This document shows positions 7,631-15,921 of a DNA stretch of 64,000 bases, one piece after another. The stretch is from CAWINH01 sp963837425. GTDB lineage: Bacteria > Chloroflexota > Limnocylindria > QHBO01. The notes beneath the pieces are model-generated. The model did not search any database. It saw nothing but the letters and a program-made list of their open reading frames with translations, and was not told where the DNA came from. A program made the position numbers and the translations under genes. Location: positions 496,001 to 560,000 of the forward strand of contig CAWINH010000002.1 in NCBI GenBank assembly GCA_963837425.1, read 5' to 3'. How positions within the stretch are numbered: the first letter of the stretch is position 1; every line of letters starts with the position of its first letter.

Positions 7631-10453
7631 GTGACCAGCCGTCCCCCCCTGATCGACCCCGATTCCGCGCGCGCCACGCTGCGCACGCCGAGTGGGAACT
7701 ACGACTACTTTCGCCTCGAGGCGGCCGGGGCCTCGAACCTCGCGCGCCTGCCGTACACCGTCAAGGTGCTCCTCGAGAACATGCTGCGCTCGGCCGCGAC
7801 GATGGGCGAGCTGGTCGGGCCCGAGGACGTCCGCGCCCTCGCGGGCTGGGACCCGGCGCAACCCGCGGAATACGAGCTGCCATTCCTGCCTGCGCGCGTC
7901 ATCCTCCAGGACTTCACCGGTGTGCCGGCGGTCGTGGACCTGGCCGCCATGCGGGAGGCGATGGCCGAGATGGGCGGGGATCCGGCGCGGATCAACCCGG
8001 TCGTGCCCGCCGATCTCGTCATCGATCACTCGGTGCAGGTCGACCTGTTCGGCTCCGAGCTGGCCTTCGCCACGAACGTCGAGCGCGAGTACGAGCGCAA
8101 TGGCGAGCGCTACGCCCTCCTCCGCTGGGCGCAGCGGGCGTTCGACAACTTCCGGGTCGTGCCGCCCGGCACCGGCATCGTGCACCAGGTCAACCTCGAG
8201 TTCCTGGCCGACGTCGTCACCGCGCGCCCAGTTGACGGCGACGTGCCGATCGCGTTCCCCGACACCCTCGTCGGGACCGATTCGCACACGACGATGGTCA
8301 ACGGTCTCGGCGTGGTCGGCTGGGGCGTGGGCGGCATCGAGGCAGAGGCGGCGCTGCTCGGGCAGCCGCTCTACCAGCCGATGCCGGCGGTCGTCGGGTT
8401 CCGGCTCGACGGAGAGCTGCCATCGGGGGCGACCGCCACGGATCTCGTGCTGTACGTCACCGAGATGCTCCGTGCCCACGGCGTGGTGGGCAAGTTCGTC
8501 GAGTTCCACGGTCCGGGGCTCTCGCGCCTGGGCCTCGCCGACCGGGCCACGATCTCGAACATGAGCCCCGAGTTCGGGGCCACCGCGACCCTCTTCCCGA
8601 TCGACGCCGAGACGCTCCGCTACCTGCGGATGACGGGCCGGCCCACCGAGACCGTGGAGCGGGTCGAGGCCTACGCCAAGGAGCAGGGACTGTTCCGTAC
8701 CGACGACGGCCCCGAGCCCGAGTTCACCGAGTCGCTGTCACTCGACCTCGCGGAAGTCGAGCCATCGGTCGCCGGACCGCGGCGGCCCCAGGATCGGGTC
8801 CCGCTCCGCACGCTGCGCGCCTCGTTCCGGGAGGCCTTCTCGGATCGCCTCGAGCCGCATCGCCTGGTGGATGAGGCGAGCGAGGAGTCATTTCCGGCCA
8901 GCGATCCACCCAGCTACTCGCAGGAGGACACGAACGACCGGCCGATGAAGCGCGATAAGGATTCCGACGCGCCTGCCGAGCCCGACTACCGCGCGATCCC
9001 GGTCGAGATGGGGGAGCGCAGGTTCGACCTCCGATCGGGCTCGGTCGTGATCGCGGCCATCACCTCGTGCACGAATACCTCGAACCCGAGCGTGATGGTG
9101 GCCGCCGGCCTGCTGGCCCGCAACGCGGTGGCCCGCGGCCTGCGGACCCCGCCGTGGGTGAAGACCTCGCTCGCTCCCGGATCCCGCGCCGTCACCGACT
9201 ACCTCACCGGGGCCGGGTTGATGGAACCCCTCGAGGCGCTCGGCTTCAACCTCGTGGGCTACGGCTGCACGACCTGCATTGGGAATTCGGGCCCGCTGGC
9301 CGAGCCGATCGCCGCCGCGATCGAGGAGAACGACCTGGTGGGGGTTGCTGTCCTCTCCGGCAACCGCAACTTCGAAGGGCGGATCCACCCGCTGGCCCGC
9401 GCCAGCTACCTCGCGTCGCCGCCGTTGGTGGTGGCCTTCGCGCTCGCCGGCCGAATAGACGTCGACCTGTCGAGCCAGCCGCTGGGGACCGATGAAGATG
9501 GCAGGCCGGTCATGCTGGCCGACATCTGGCCGAGCGCCACCGAGGTCGCGGACGTCATCACGCAGCAGGTCCGGGCCGAGATCTTCAGTAGGAATTACGC
9601 ATCGGTCTTCGATGGCGACGAACGCTGGCGGTCGCTGCCGGTGCCCGCCGGCGACCGATATGCGTGGGATCCGCGAAGCACGTACGTGGCGCTGCCGCCC
9701 TTCTTCAGCGGCCTCGCGCCGGAGCCGACCGACCCTGCCGACATCGTCGACGCCCGGGTGCTCGCGATGCTCGGCGACTCGGTGACCACCGACCACATCT
9801 CCCCGGCCGGGAGCATCGCCCGCACCTCGCCGGCCGGGGAGTGGCTTACCGCGCACGACGTCGAGCAGCGAGACTTCAACAGCTATGGCAGCCGCCGCGG
9901 CCACCACGAGGTGATGATGCGCGGCACGTTCGCGAACATCCGGCTCCGCAATCAGCTGACGCCGGACGCGGAGGGAAACGTGACCGAGCACCTGCCGAGC
10001 GGCGAGCGGATGAGCATCTTCGACGCCGCGGTCCGCTACGCGGCCGACGCGACGCCGCTCATCGTGCTGGCCGGCAGGGAGTACGGCTCCGGGAGCTCGC
10101 GCGACTGGGCGGCCAAGGGTCCGCTGCTCCAGGGAGTGCGGGCGGTCATCGCCGAGTCCTACGAGCGGATTCATCGGTCGAACCTGGTGGGGATGGGGAT
10201 CCTGCCCCTCCAGTACGTGCCCGGCGAGAGCGCGGTGAGCCTGGGCCTGACCGGGCGGGAGACGTTCACGATCTCCGGGCTGAGCGAAGGGCTCCGACCC
10301 AGGCAGGAGCTCGTCGTCACCGCGCGGGACGAGGAGGGGCGCGAGGTCGAGTTCCGGGTCACGGCGCGGCTCGACGGCGAGATCGACGTGACGTACTACC
10401 GCAACGGCGGCGTGCTGCAGACCGTCCTGCGTCGCCTGGCCCAGAACGCCTAG
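7631..10453 (+). CDS. acnA: aconitate hydratase A (aconitase)
   Basis: 940 residues; interconverts citrate and isocitrate through cis-aconitate in the TCA cycle, cytoplasmic. The [4Fe-4S] ligands are present: Cys480 in SCTNTSN, and Cys546 and Cys549 in GCTTCIGNSGPL. The substrate-binding GDSVTTDHISPAGS and SYGSRRG stretches are intact. GTG 7631 was chosen because AAGGAGG lies 8 bases upstream; an ATG at 7610 would place that ribosome site inside the gene. The protein is some 45 residues longer than E. coli AcnA. The extra part, about residues 400-450, is acidic, Pro/Ser-rich and carries the phrase ESFPASDPP. A terminator-like hairpin follows the stop. Confidence 0.96.
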   Translation: MTSRPPLIDPDSARATLRTPSGNYDYFRLEAAGASNLARLPYTVKVLLENMLRSAATMGELVGPEDVRALAGWDPAQPAEYELPFLPARVILQDFTGVPAVVDLAAMREAMAEMGGDPARINPVVPADLVIDHSVQVDLFGSELAFATNVEREYERNGERYALLRWAQRAFDNFRVVPPGTGIVHQVNLEFLADVVTARPVDGDVPIAFPDTLVGTDSHTTMVNGLGVVGWGVGGIEAEAALLGQPLYQPMPAVVGFRLDGELPSGATATDLVLYVTEMLRAHGVVGKFVEFHGPGLSRLGLADRATISNMSPEFGATATLFPIDAETLRYLRMTGRPTETVERVEAYAKEQGLFRTDDGPEPEFTESLSLDLAEVEPSVAGPRRPQDRVPLRTLRASFREAFSDRLEPHRLVDEASEESFPASDPPSYSQEDTNDRPMKRDKDSDAPAEPDYRAIPVEMGERRFDLRSGSVVIAAITSCTNTSNPSVMVAAGLLARNAVARGLRTPPWVKTSLAPGSRAVTDYLTGAGLMEPLEALGFNLVGYGCTTCIGNSGPLAEPIAAAIEENDLVGVAVLSGNRNFEGRIHPLARASYLASPPLVVAFALAGRIDVDLSSQPLGTDEDGRPVMLADIWPSATEVADVITQQVRAEIFSRNYASVFDGDERWRSLPVPAGDRYAWDPRSTYVALPPFFSGLAPEPTDPADIVDARVLAMLGDSVTTDHISPAGSIARTSPAGEWLTAHDVEQRDFNSYGSRRGHHEVMMRGTFANIRLRNQLTPDAEGNVTEHLPSGERMSIFDAAVRYAADATPLIVLAGREYGSGSSRDWAAKGPLLQGVRAVIAESYERIHRSNLVGMGILPLQYVPGESAVSLGLTGRETFTISGLSEGLRPRQELVVTARDEEGREVEFRVTARLDGEIDVTYYRNGGVLQTVLRRLAQNA

Positions 10454-10466
10454 CCCGGCCTGTGTA

Positions 10467-10494
10467 CCGGCGGGGTCGTGCATTGCCCCGCCGG
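10467..10494. terminator. terminator-like hairpin after acnA
   Basis: Perfect 9-base stem CCGGCGGGG / CCCCGCCGG around a 10-base loop, 14 bases after the acnA stop. There is no U run, so it may slow polymerase or protect the RNA end rather than act as a classic intrinsic terminator. Confidence 0.5.
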
Positions 10495-10506
10495 GCGCGA
10501 CCGGTC

Positions 10507-10512
10507 TAGACT
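10507..10512 (+). promoter_or_regulatory. -10-like hexamer for apt
   Basis: TAGACT just after the acnA hairpin. It lies 12 bases before the GTG at 10525 and 39 before the GTG at 10552. Confidence 0.4.
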
Positions 10513-10551
10513 CAGGCGGCCGATGTGATCCCGCACCTGGAGTGCCCGCCC

Positions 10552-11082
10552 GTGACCGTTGGCTCGACCGACGACCTGCGCGCCATGATCCGAGAGATTC
10601 CGGACTTCCCGAAGCCCGGGATCCTCTTCTACGACATCACGACGCTGCTCAAGGATCCCGACGCCTTCGCGGCCGTGATCGACCGCATGGCCGATGCGGT
10701 CACCGACAAGCAGATCGACCTCGTGGTCGGCATGGAGTCCCGGGGGTTCATCTTCGCGGCGCCGCTGGCCGTCAAGCTGGGCGCCGGGTTCGTCCCGGTG
10801 CGCAAGCTCGGGAAGCTGCCGGCGGAGACGATCGAGGTCGAGTACGCGCTCGAATACGGGACTGCCACGCTCGAGATCCATCGCGACGCCATTGCGGCCG
10901 GCCAGCGGGTCCTGATCGTCGACGATCTGCTGGCCACGGGCGGAACGGTGCGGGGCACGATCGAGCTCGTCCAGCGCCTGGGCGGGACGATCGCCGGTCT
11001 CAGCTTCATGGTCGAGCTCACCGCCCTCCACGGACGCGAGCACCTGGGGGAATTCGACATCCACGCCCTCATCTCGTATTGA
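10552..11082 (+). CDS. apt: adenine phosphoribosyltransferase
   Basis: 176 residues; makes AMP from adenine and PRPP (purine salvage), cytoplasmic. The family opening REIPDFPKPGILFYDITTLL and the PRPP loop VLIVDDLLATGGT are intact. GTG 10552 fits homology and has GGAG 9 bases upstream. An in-frame GTG at 10525, near a -10-like hexamer, would add nine residues and cannot be excluded. Neighbours AhcY and MetK belong to the methyl cycle, which produces adenosine and adenine, so salvage here is a sensible companion. Confidence 0.95.
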   Translation: MTVGSTDDLRAMIREIPDFPKPGILFYDITTLLKDPDAFAAVIDRMADAVTDKQIDLVVGMESRGFIFAAPLAVKLGAGFVPVRKLGKLPAETIEVEYALEYGTATLEIHRDAIAAGQRVLIVDDLLATGGTVRGTIELVQRLGGTIAGLSFMVELTALHGREHLGEFDIHALISY

Positions 11083-11093
11083 CGGCCTCGCTG

Positions 11094-11954
11094 ATGGCGG
11101 TCGCTCCCAGGTCCGAGATCTTCGCTCGTGCGGTCACCGACCGCGACGAGATCGCGGCCTTCCTGCGCACCGACCGGCGCTACGCCGCCTACGCGATCGG
11201 GGACCTGGACTCGCCGGCGCGCGCCCGATGCGCCTGGGGCATGGCCTTCGGGGAGGACGGGCAGCCGACGGCGCTCGTCATGCATCACGAGGGACTCGTC
11301 CCCCAGCCGCTCTTCCTCATGGGCGATCCGGCCGGTTGTCGCGAGGTGCTGTCGACCGTCATCAAGCCACGCGATGCCTACGTGCAGGCGACCGAGGCGT
11401 TCGACCCCGCCATCGGCGACCTTTATGAGCTCGACCCGCCGGTCCAGCTGCTGCGGATGGTCGTGGACCGCGGCACGTTTCGGCCGTTCGCCGGGCCGAC
11501 GGAGCGCCTCACCCCGGTCCATATCGATGACCTCAACCGGCTCTACCAGCTGGGGTTCCGTGCCGGGTTTCCCCCGGCGATCCTCGAGGATGGGATCTAC
11601 CACGGGGTACGCGTGCATGGGCGCCTCGTCAGCGCGGCGGGGACCCACGTCATCAACACGCGCGAGGGGATCGCGGTGGTGGGCAACGTGCTGACCCATG
11701 CCGACTACCGGGGCCACGACTTTGCGAAGATGGTGACGAGCGCGGTGACCGGCGAGCTGCTCGGGCGTGTCGACGACGTCGCGCTCAACGTTCATGCCGA
11801 TAATGCCCCCGCGGTGGCGGCCTATACCCGGCTCGGGTACGGTGTCCACTGCGAGCTCACCGAGCGGCTCGGGCGGCGACGGCACGGGGGCTGGGGGCTC
11901 ATGCGACCGATACGAGAGGCATTGCGCAGCACGTGGCAACGCGACCAGAGGTGA
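11094..11954 (+). CDS. GNAT-family N-acetyltransferase (FR47-like)
   Basis: 286 residues. The C-terminal half is a GNAT domain with the acetyl-CoA-binding stretch VLTHADYRGHDFAKMVTSAV (residues about 196-216) and the closing NVHADNAPAVAAYTRLGYG typical of FR47-like members. The N-terminal half, with aromatic/hydrophobic strands and DPAGCREVL, is a degenerate second GNAT-like lobe common in this subgroup. The substrate is unknown. It sits between apt and ahcY, starting 11 bases after apt and overlapping ahcY by 22 bases. It is therefore cotranscribed with purine/methyl-cycle genes, but a functional link is not shown. Confidence 0.82.
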   Translation: MAVAPRSEIFARAVTDRDEIAAFLRTDRRYAAYAIGDLDSPARARCAWGMAFGEDGQPTALVMHHEGLVPQPLFLMGDPAGCREVLSTVIKPRDAYVQATEAFDPAIGDLYELDPPVQLLRMVVDRGTFRPFAGPTERLTPVHIDDLNRLYQLGFRAGFPPAILEDGIYHGVRVHGRLVSAAGTHVINTREGIAVVGNVLTHADYRGHDFAKMVTSAVTGELLGRVDDVALNVHADNAPAVAAYTRLGYGVHCELTERLGRRRHGGWGLMRPIREALRSTWQRDQR

Positions 11955-13207
11955 GGGGCGACGTCCGCGACATGGCCCTGGCCGATGCGGGCGATCTGAA
12001 GATCGAATGGGCGGACCGCCAGATGCCGGTGCTTGCCGGCATCCGAGAGAGGTTCGCGGCGGAACGACCGCTGGCGGGCTGGCGGGTCAGCGCCTGCCTG
12101 CACGTCACTTCGGAGACGGCGAACCTCATGCGCACCCTGGCGGCGGGGGGCGCCGACGTCGTGCTCTGCTCCTCGAACCCGCTCTCCACCCAGGATGACG
12201 TCGCCGCGTCACTGGTGGCGCATCACGGGATCCCGACCTACGCGATCAAGGGCGAGGATCGCGACAGCTATTACGCGCACATTGCCGCCGCCCTGGATCA
12301 CGCGCCCCAGGTGACGATGGACGACGGGGCAGACCTCGTGAACGAGCTCCACACCCGGCGTACCGAGCTGCTGGAGGGGGTTGTGGGCGGCACCGAGGAG
12401 ACGACGACCGGCGTGATCCGGATGCGTGCCATGGCGAACGCCGGACGGCTGCGCTACCCGGTGCTCGGGGTCAACGAGGCCCGCACGAAGCACCTGTTCG
12501 ACAACCGCTACGGGACCGGGCAGAGCGCGATCGACGGCATCCTCCGCGCGACGAACGTGCTCATCGCCGGCAAGCAGGTCGTCGTCGGTGGATACGGGTG
12601 GGTCGGCCGCGGGATTGCGATGCGCGCGGCCGGGATGGGCGGCATCGTGACCGTTGTCGAGGTGGAGCCGATCCGAGCGCTCGAGGCGGCCATGGACGGG
12701 TACCGCGTTGCGACCGCGGCCGATGCCGCACGGATCGGCGAGATCTTCATCGCGGCCACCGGCAACCTGAACGTGTGGGGCGCCGACCACTTCCCGAGCA
12801 TGCGCGATGGCGCGATCCTCGCCAACGCGGGGCACTTCGACGACGAGTTCGAGCTGCCGGCCCTCGCCGAGCAGGCCGCATCCACGCGTGAGGTCCGCCC
12901 GTACACCCGCGAGTACCTGATGCCCGACGGGCGCCGCATCTACGTGCTGGCCGACGGGCGGCTCGTGAATCTCGGTGCTGCCGAGGGTCACCCGAGCCTC
13001 GTCATGGACATGAGCTTCGCGAACCAGGCCCTCGGCCTCGAGTGGCTGCGCATCCATGCCGCGGAGCTCGAGCCGAAGGTGTACGGCATCCCCGAGGAGA
13101 TCGACGCCGAGGTAGCTCGCCTGAAGCTGCTCAGCATGGGGATCGTGATCGACCCGCTGACGAGCGAGCAACGCGCCTACGCCGCGTCCTGGGAGTCGGG
13201 AACGTGA
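11933..13207 (+). CDS. ahcY: adenosylhomocysteinase (S-adenosylhomocysteine hydrolase)
   Basis: 424 residues; splits S-adenosylhomocysteine into adenosine and homocysteine, clearing the product inhibitor of all SAM methyltransferases. Visible hallmarks are HVTSETANL near the start, DDGADLV, the catalytic region with GVIRMRAMANAGRL and NEARTKHLFDNRYGTGQS, the NAD loop VVVGGYGWVGRGIA, and the C-terminal LSMGIVIDPLT. The usual long insertion of plant-type enzymes is absent, as in many bacterial and archaeal members. The start GTG lies 22 bases inside the GNAT gene; ATG 11972 is an alternative. metK follows 21 bases downstream with its own promoter-like hexamer. Confidence 0.97.
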   Translation: MATRPEVRGDVRDMALADAGDLKIEWADRQMPVLAGIRERFAAERPLAGWRVSACLHVTSETANLMRTLAAGGADVVLCSSNPLSTQDDVAASLVAHHGIPTYAIKGEDRDSYYAHIAAALDHAPQVTMDDGADLVNELHTRRTELLEGVVGGTEETTTGVIRMRAMANAGRLRYPVLGVNEARTKHLFDNRYGTGQSAIDGILRATNVLIAGKQVVVGGYGWVGRGIAMRAAGMGGIVTVVEVEPIRALEAAMDGYRVATAADAARIGEIFIAATGNLNVWGADHFPSMRDGAILANAGHFDDEFELPALAEQAASTREVRPYTREYLMPDGRRIYVLADGRLVNLGAAEGHPSLVMDMSFANQALGLEWLRIHAAELEPKVYGIPEEIDAEVARLKLLSMGIVIDPLTSEQRAYAASWESGT

Positions 13208-13214
13208 CTGGCGG

Positions 13215-13220
13215 TACACT
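13215..13220 (+). promoter_or_regulatory. -10-like hexamer for leaderless metK
   Basis: TACACT, 8 bases, then the ATG of metK at 13229. There is no ribosome site between. Confidence 0.5.
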
Positions 13221-13228
13221 CGGCAGCG

Positions 13229-14443
13229 ATGCCTGACGCAAACCTTCGGCCCTTCACCTCCGAGTCCGTCACCGAGGGCCATCCGGACAAGCTGTGCGAC
13301 GCGGTGGCGGATGCGATCCTCGACGACGTCCTGAGCCGCGACCGCGGCGCGCGAGTGGCGGTCGAAGTCGCGGCCACCACCGGGCTCGTCTTCGTCCTTG
13401 GCGAGATGACGACCGAGTCGTGGTGCGACGTCCAATCCATCGTTCGTGAGACGGTCCGGCAGATCGGCTACGACAGCAGTCACCTCGGGTTCGACTGGGA
13501 GACGTGCGGGACGATCACCGCCATCAAGGAGCAGTCCCCCGATATCGCGCGAGGCGTCGATCACGCCCTCGAGGCCCGGGAGGGAACCGAGGCCGATGAG
13601 CTTGGCGCCGGCGATCAGGGGATGATGTTCGGCTACGCGAGCGACGAGACTCCCGAGCTCATGCCGGCGCCAATCCAACTCGCCCACCAGGTGGCGCGAC
13701 GCCTCGCCGAGGTTCGCAGGCAGAAGGCGCTGGCCTTCCTGCGGCCCGACGGCAAGAGCCAGGTCACCGTCGAGTACGACGGCGATGGGCAGCCGCGACG
13801 CGTGAGCACGGTGCTCGTGAGCACCCAGCACGATCCCGACGTCGGTCCGGCCGAGCTGGAGGAAGCGGTCCGCGAGGTCGTGATCCGCGAGGCGATTCCC
13901 GAGCGCCTGATCGACGGCCGGACCCGATTCCTCGTGAACCCCACCGGCCGGTTCGTCATCGGTGGACCGATGGGCGATTCCGGCCTCTCTGGACGCAAGC
14001 TCATCGTCGACACCTACGGCGGCATGGCGCGCCACGGCGGAGGGAGCTTCTCGGGGAAGGACCCGACGAAGGTCGACCGATCCGCCGCCTACATGGCCCG
14101 CTACATCGCGAAGAACGTCGTCGCCGCCGGGTTGGCGCGGCGCTTCGAGCTACAGCTCGCGTACGCGATCGGCGTCGCGCATCCGCTGGCCGTGAACGCC
14201 GACAGCTTCGGCACCGGGGCCGTCCCCGACGAGCGCATCGCGGCGGTCGTCGGGGAGCTGTTCGACCTGCGGCCGGGAGCGATCATCCGCAGCCTCGACC
14301 TGCTCCGTCCGATCTACCGGCAGACGGCGGCCTATGGCCACTTCGGTCGTGCGGACCTCGACCTGCCCTGGGAGCGCACCGATCGCGCTGGCGAGCTGCG
14401 CGATGCGGCCGGCCTGCGCGGCGAGGCGCCTGCGCCGGCCTGA
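13229..14443 (+). CDS. metK: S-adenosylmethionine synthetase
   Basis: 404 residues; forms SAM from methionine and ATP. The three-domain enzyme is complete: TSESVTEGHPDKLCDAVADA at the start, GAGDQGMMFGYASDETPE in the middle (the loop with the catalytic Asp), and GGGSFSGKDPTKVDRSAAY near residue 270. The length is normal for bacteria. It lies directly downstream of ahcY, so the activated methyl cycle is split only by the missing methionine synthase. The start is likely leaderless. Confidence 0.98.
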   Translation: MPDANLRPFTSESVTEGHPDKLCDAVADAILDDVLSRDRGARVAVEVAATTGLVFVLGEMTTESWCDVQSIVRETVRQIGYDSSHLGFDWETCGTITAIKEQSPDIARGVDHALEAREGTEADELGAGDQGMMFGYASDETPELMPAPIQLAHQVARRLAEVRRQKALAFLRPDGKSQVTVEYDGDGQPRRVSTVLVSTQHDPDVGPAELEEAVREVVIREAIPERLIDGRTRFLVNPTGRFVIGGPMGDSGLSGRKLIVDTYGGMARHGGGSFSGKDPTKVDRSAAYMARYIAKNVVAAGLARRFELQLAYAIGVAHPLAVNADSFGTGAVPDERIAAVVGELFDLRPGAIIRSLDLLRPIYRQTAAYGHFGRADLDLPWERTDRAGELRDAAGLRGEAPAPA

Positions 14444-14449
14444 TTCGTC

Positions 14450-15082
14450 ATGCCCACCGACCGGCCAGCGTCGATCAGCTGGGGTGAACGGGCGGGTCGC
14501 CTCGCGCGCCTCGTCGAAGGCCTTCGCTCCTGGCTCGGCCGCAAGCCGCTGCCGGGGCCAGAGGCGCTCCGCGAGCTCCCGCTCGCCCTGCGACGCGGCG
14601 AGCTGGCCTCCGCCTACCTCGCAGCCGAGCAGGACCTCGACCATCGCCGGGCGGGTGCCGCGGCGAGCGCGGCGCGTGAGCGAGCCGTGGCGAACGGGGA
14701 GTGGTGGCCCGCCGACATCTGGGGCCATCGGGCGCTGTGGCACTTCGAACGCGCCGGGATGCATCTCGCGGCAACGCGGATGGCGCGTTTGGTCGGCGAC
14801 GTGCGCGTTGCCGCCGGCGACCCGACCAGCTCGCGCCGCTACTATGCGGAGGCGATCAGCGAGGCGCGCGATCTGGGCGCGGAGCGGGAGGAGGGTCTCG
14901 CCGCACTGGGCCTGGGCAGGGCCGAGATGGACCGCGGAGATGTGACGACCGCTCGCCGCCTGGCGGCGATCGCGGTCGGACTGCTCGAGCGATGCGGGGC
15001 GCCGGGCGAGGAGGTCTCGGCGGCTCGCGAGCTGCGCGGCACGGAGAAACCGGTCGGCGGACGAGCGGAGGAGGAAGGGTGA
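14450..15082 (+). CDS. hypothetical helical protein, TPR-like
   Basis: 210 residues, cytoplasmic, nearly all alpha-helical and rich in Ala and Arg. Spacing of Ala, Leu and Tyr in stretches such as LASAYLAAEQDLDHRRAGA and SSRRYYAEAISEARDLG resembles three or four tetratricopeptide-like repeats. It has no signal peptide and no cysteine cluster. It starts 6 bases after metK and overlaps proC by 4 bases, so it belongs to the same transcript as proC and the sugar-nucleotide genes. I do not recognise a named family; a scaffold role is only a guess. Confidence 0.65.
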   Translation: MPTDRPASISWGERAGRLARLVEGLRSWLGRKPLPGPEALRELPLALRRGELASAYLAAEQDLDHRRAGAAASAARERAVANGEWWPADIWGHRALWHFERAGMHLAATRMARLVGDVRVAAGDPTSSRRYYAEAISEARDLGAEREEGLAALGLGRAEMDRGDVTTARRLAAIAVGLLERCGAPGEEVSAARELRGTEKPVGGRAEEEG

Positions 15083-15921
15083 GCGCACGCAGGCGGATGC
15101 GGGTCGGAATCGTGGGTGCCGGCGTCATGGCCGAGGCGATGGTTACCGGACTGCTCGCCGACCGCGCCATCGGACGGCCGCAGCTGGTCGCGTCGCACCC
15201 GCGCCGGGAGCGCCGTGAAGCGCTCGCCGCCGAGCACCCGATCCGGATGGTGGCGCGCAATCGCGATGCGGCCGAGGGCGCGGACATCGTCGTCCTGGCG
15301 GTGAAGCCGCAGATGCTCGCGTCGGTGATGCGCGAGCTGGCACCCGTCCTCGCCGACGGGCAGGTCGTACTCTCGATCGTGGCCGGCGCCACACTCCACG
15401 CGCTGACAACCGGCCTGGGCCATGCGGCGGTGGTCCGGGCCATGCCGAACACGCCGGCCCAGATCCGACGGGGGATGGCGGTGTGGGCCGCCTCGCCCGC
15501 GTGCACCGCCGCCCAGCGCGACCTGGCACGGGCCGTGCTCCGCGCACTGGGTGATGAGCGCCAGGTCGCGGACGAGGCGTTCGTCGGCATGGCCACCGCG
15601 CTGTCGGGGACCGGACCGACCTACCTGTTCGCGCTCATGGAGGCGCTGATCGACGCCGGCGTGCACATGGGCTTCCCCCGCGAGCTCGCGCACGACCTCG
15701 TCGTCGCCACGCTCGTCGGCTCGTCGGAGTTCGCGGCTCGCTCCGAGCTCCATCCCGCACAGCTGAAGAACGCGGTCACCTCACCGGGCGGGACGAGCGC
15801 TGCGGCGATCTATGAGCTCGAGAAGGGACGCATCCGGACCGTGTTCAGCGACGCGGTGTGGGCCGCCTACCGGCGTACCACCGAGCTCGGTGAGCGGCTC
15901 GAGCGCGAGGTGGACGCCTGA
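15079..15921 (+). CDS. proC: pyrroline-5-carboxylate reductase
   Basis: 280 residues; last step of proline synthesis, reducing pyrroline-5-carboxylate with NAD(P)H. The Rossmann start VGIVGAGVMAEAMVTGLL and the central VVLAVKPQ and VRAMPNTPAQI are intact. The C-terminal signature around TSPGGTSAAAIYELEKG (family: SPGGTT..gl..le..G) is also complete. GTG 15079 is preceded by GGAGGAGGAAGG; ATG 15097 is the alternative and would remove only six residues. The stop overlaps manC by one base (TGATG). Confidence 0.95.
   Translation: MSARRRMRVGIVGAGVMAEAMVTGLLADRAIGRPQLVASHPRRERREALAAEHPIRMVARNRDAAEGADIVVLAVKPQMLASVMRELAPVLADGQVVLSIVAGATLHALTTGLGHAAVVRAMPNTPAQIRRGMAVWAASPACTAAQRDLARAVLRALGDERQVADEAFVGMATALSGTGPTYLFALMEALIDAGVHMGFPRELAHDLVVATLVGSSEFAARSELHPAQLKNAVTSPGGTSAAAIYELEKGRIRTVFSDAVWAAYRRTTELGERLEREVDA

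Noticed and set aside
10525..10551. GTG 10525 as the apt start
   Set aside because: It would be nearly leaderless from TAGACT, but the spacing (12 bases) is longer than in the other cases and family homology plus GGAG favour 10552. Not fully excluded.
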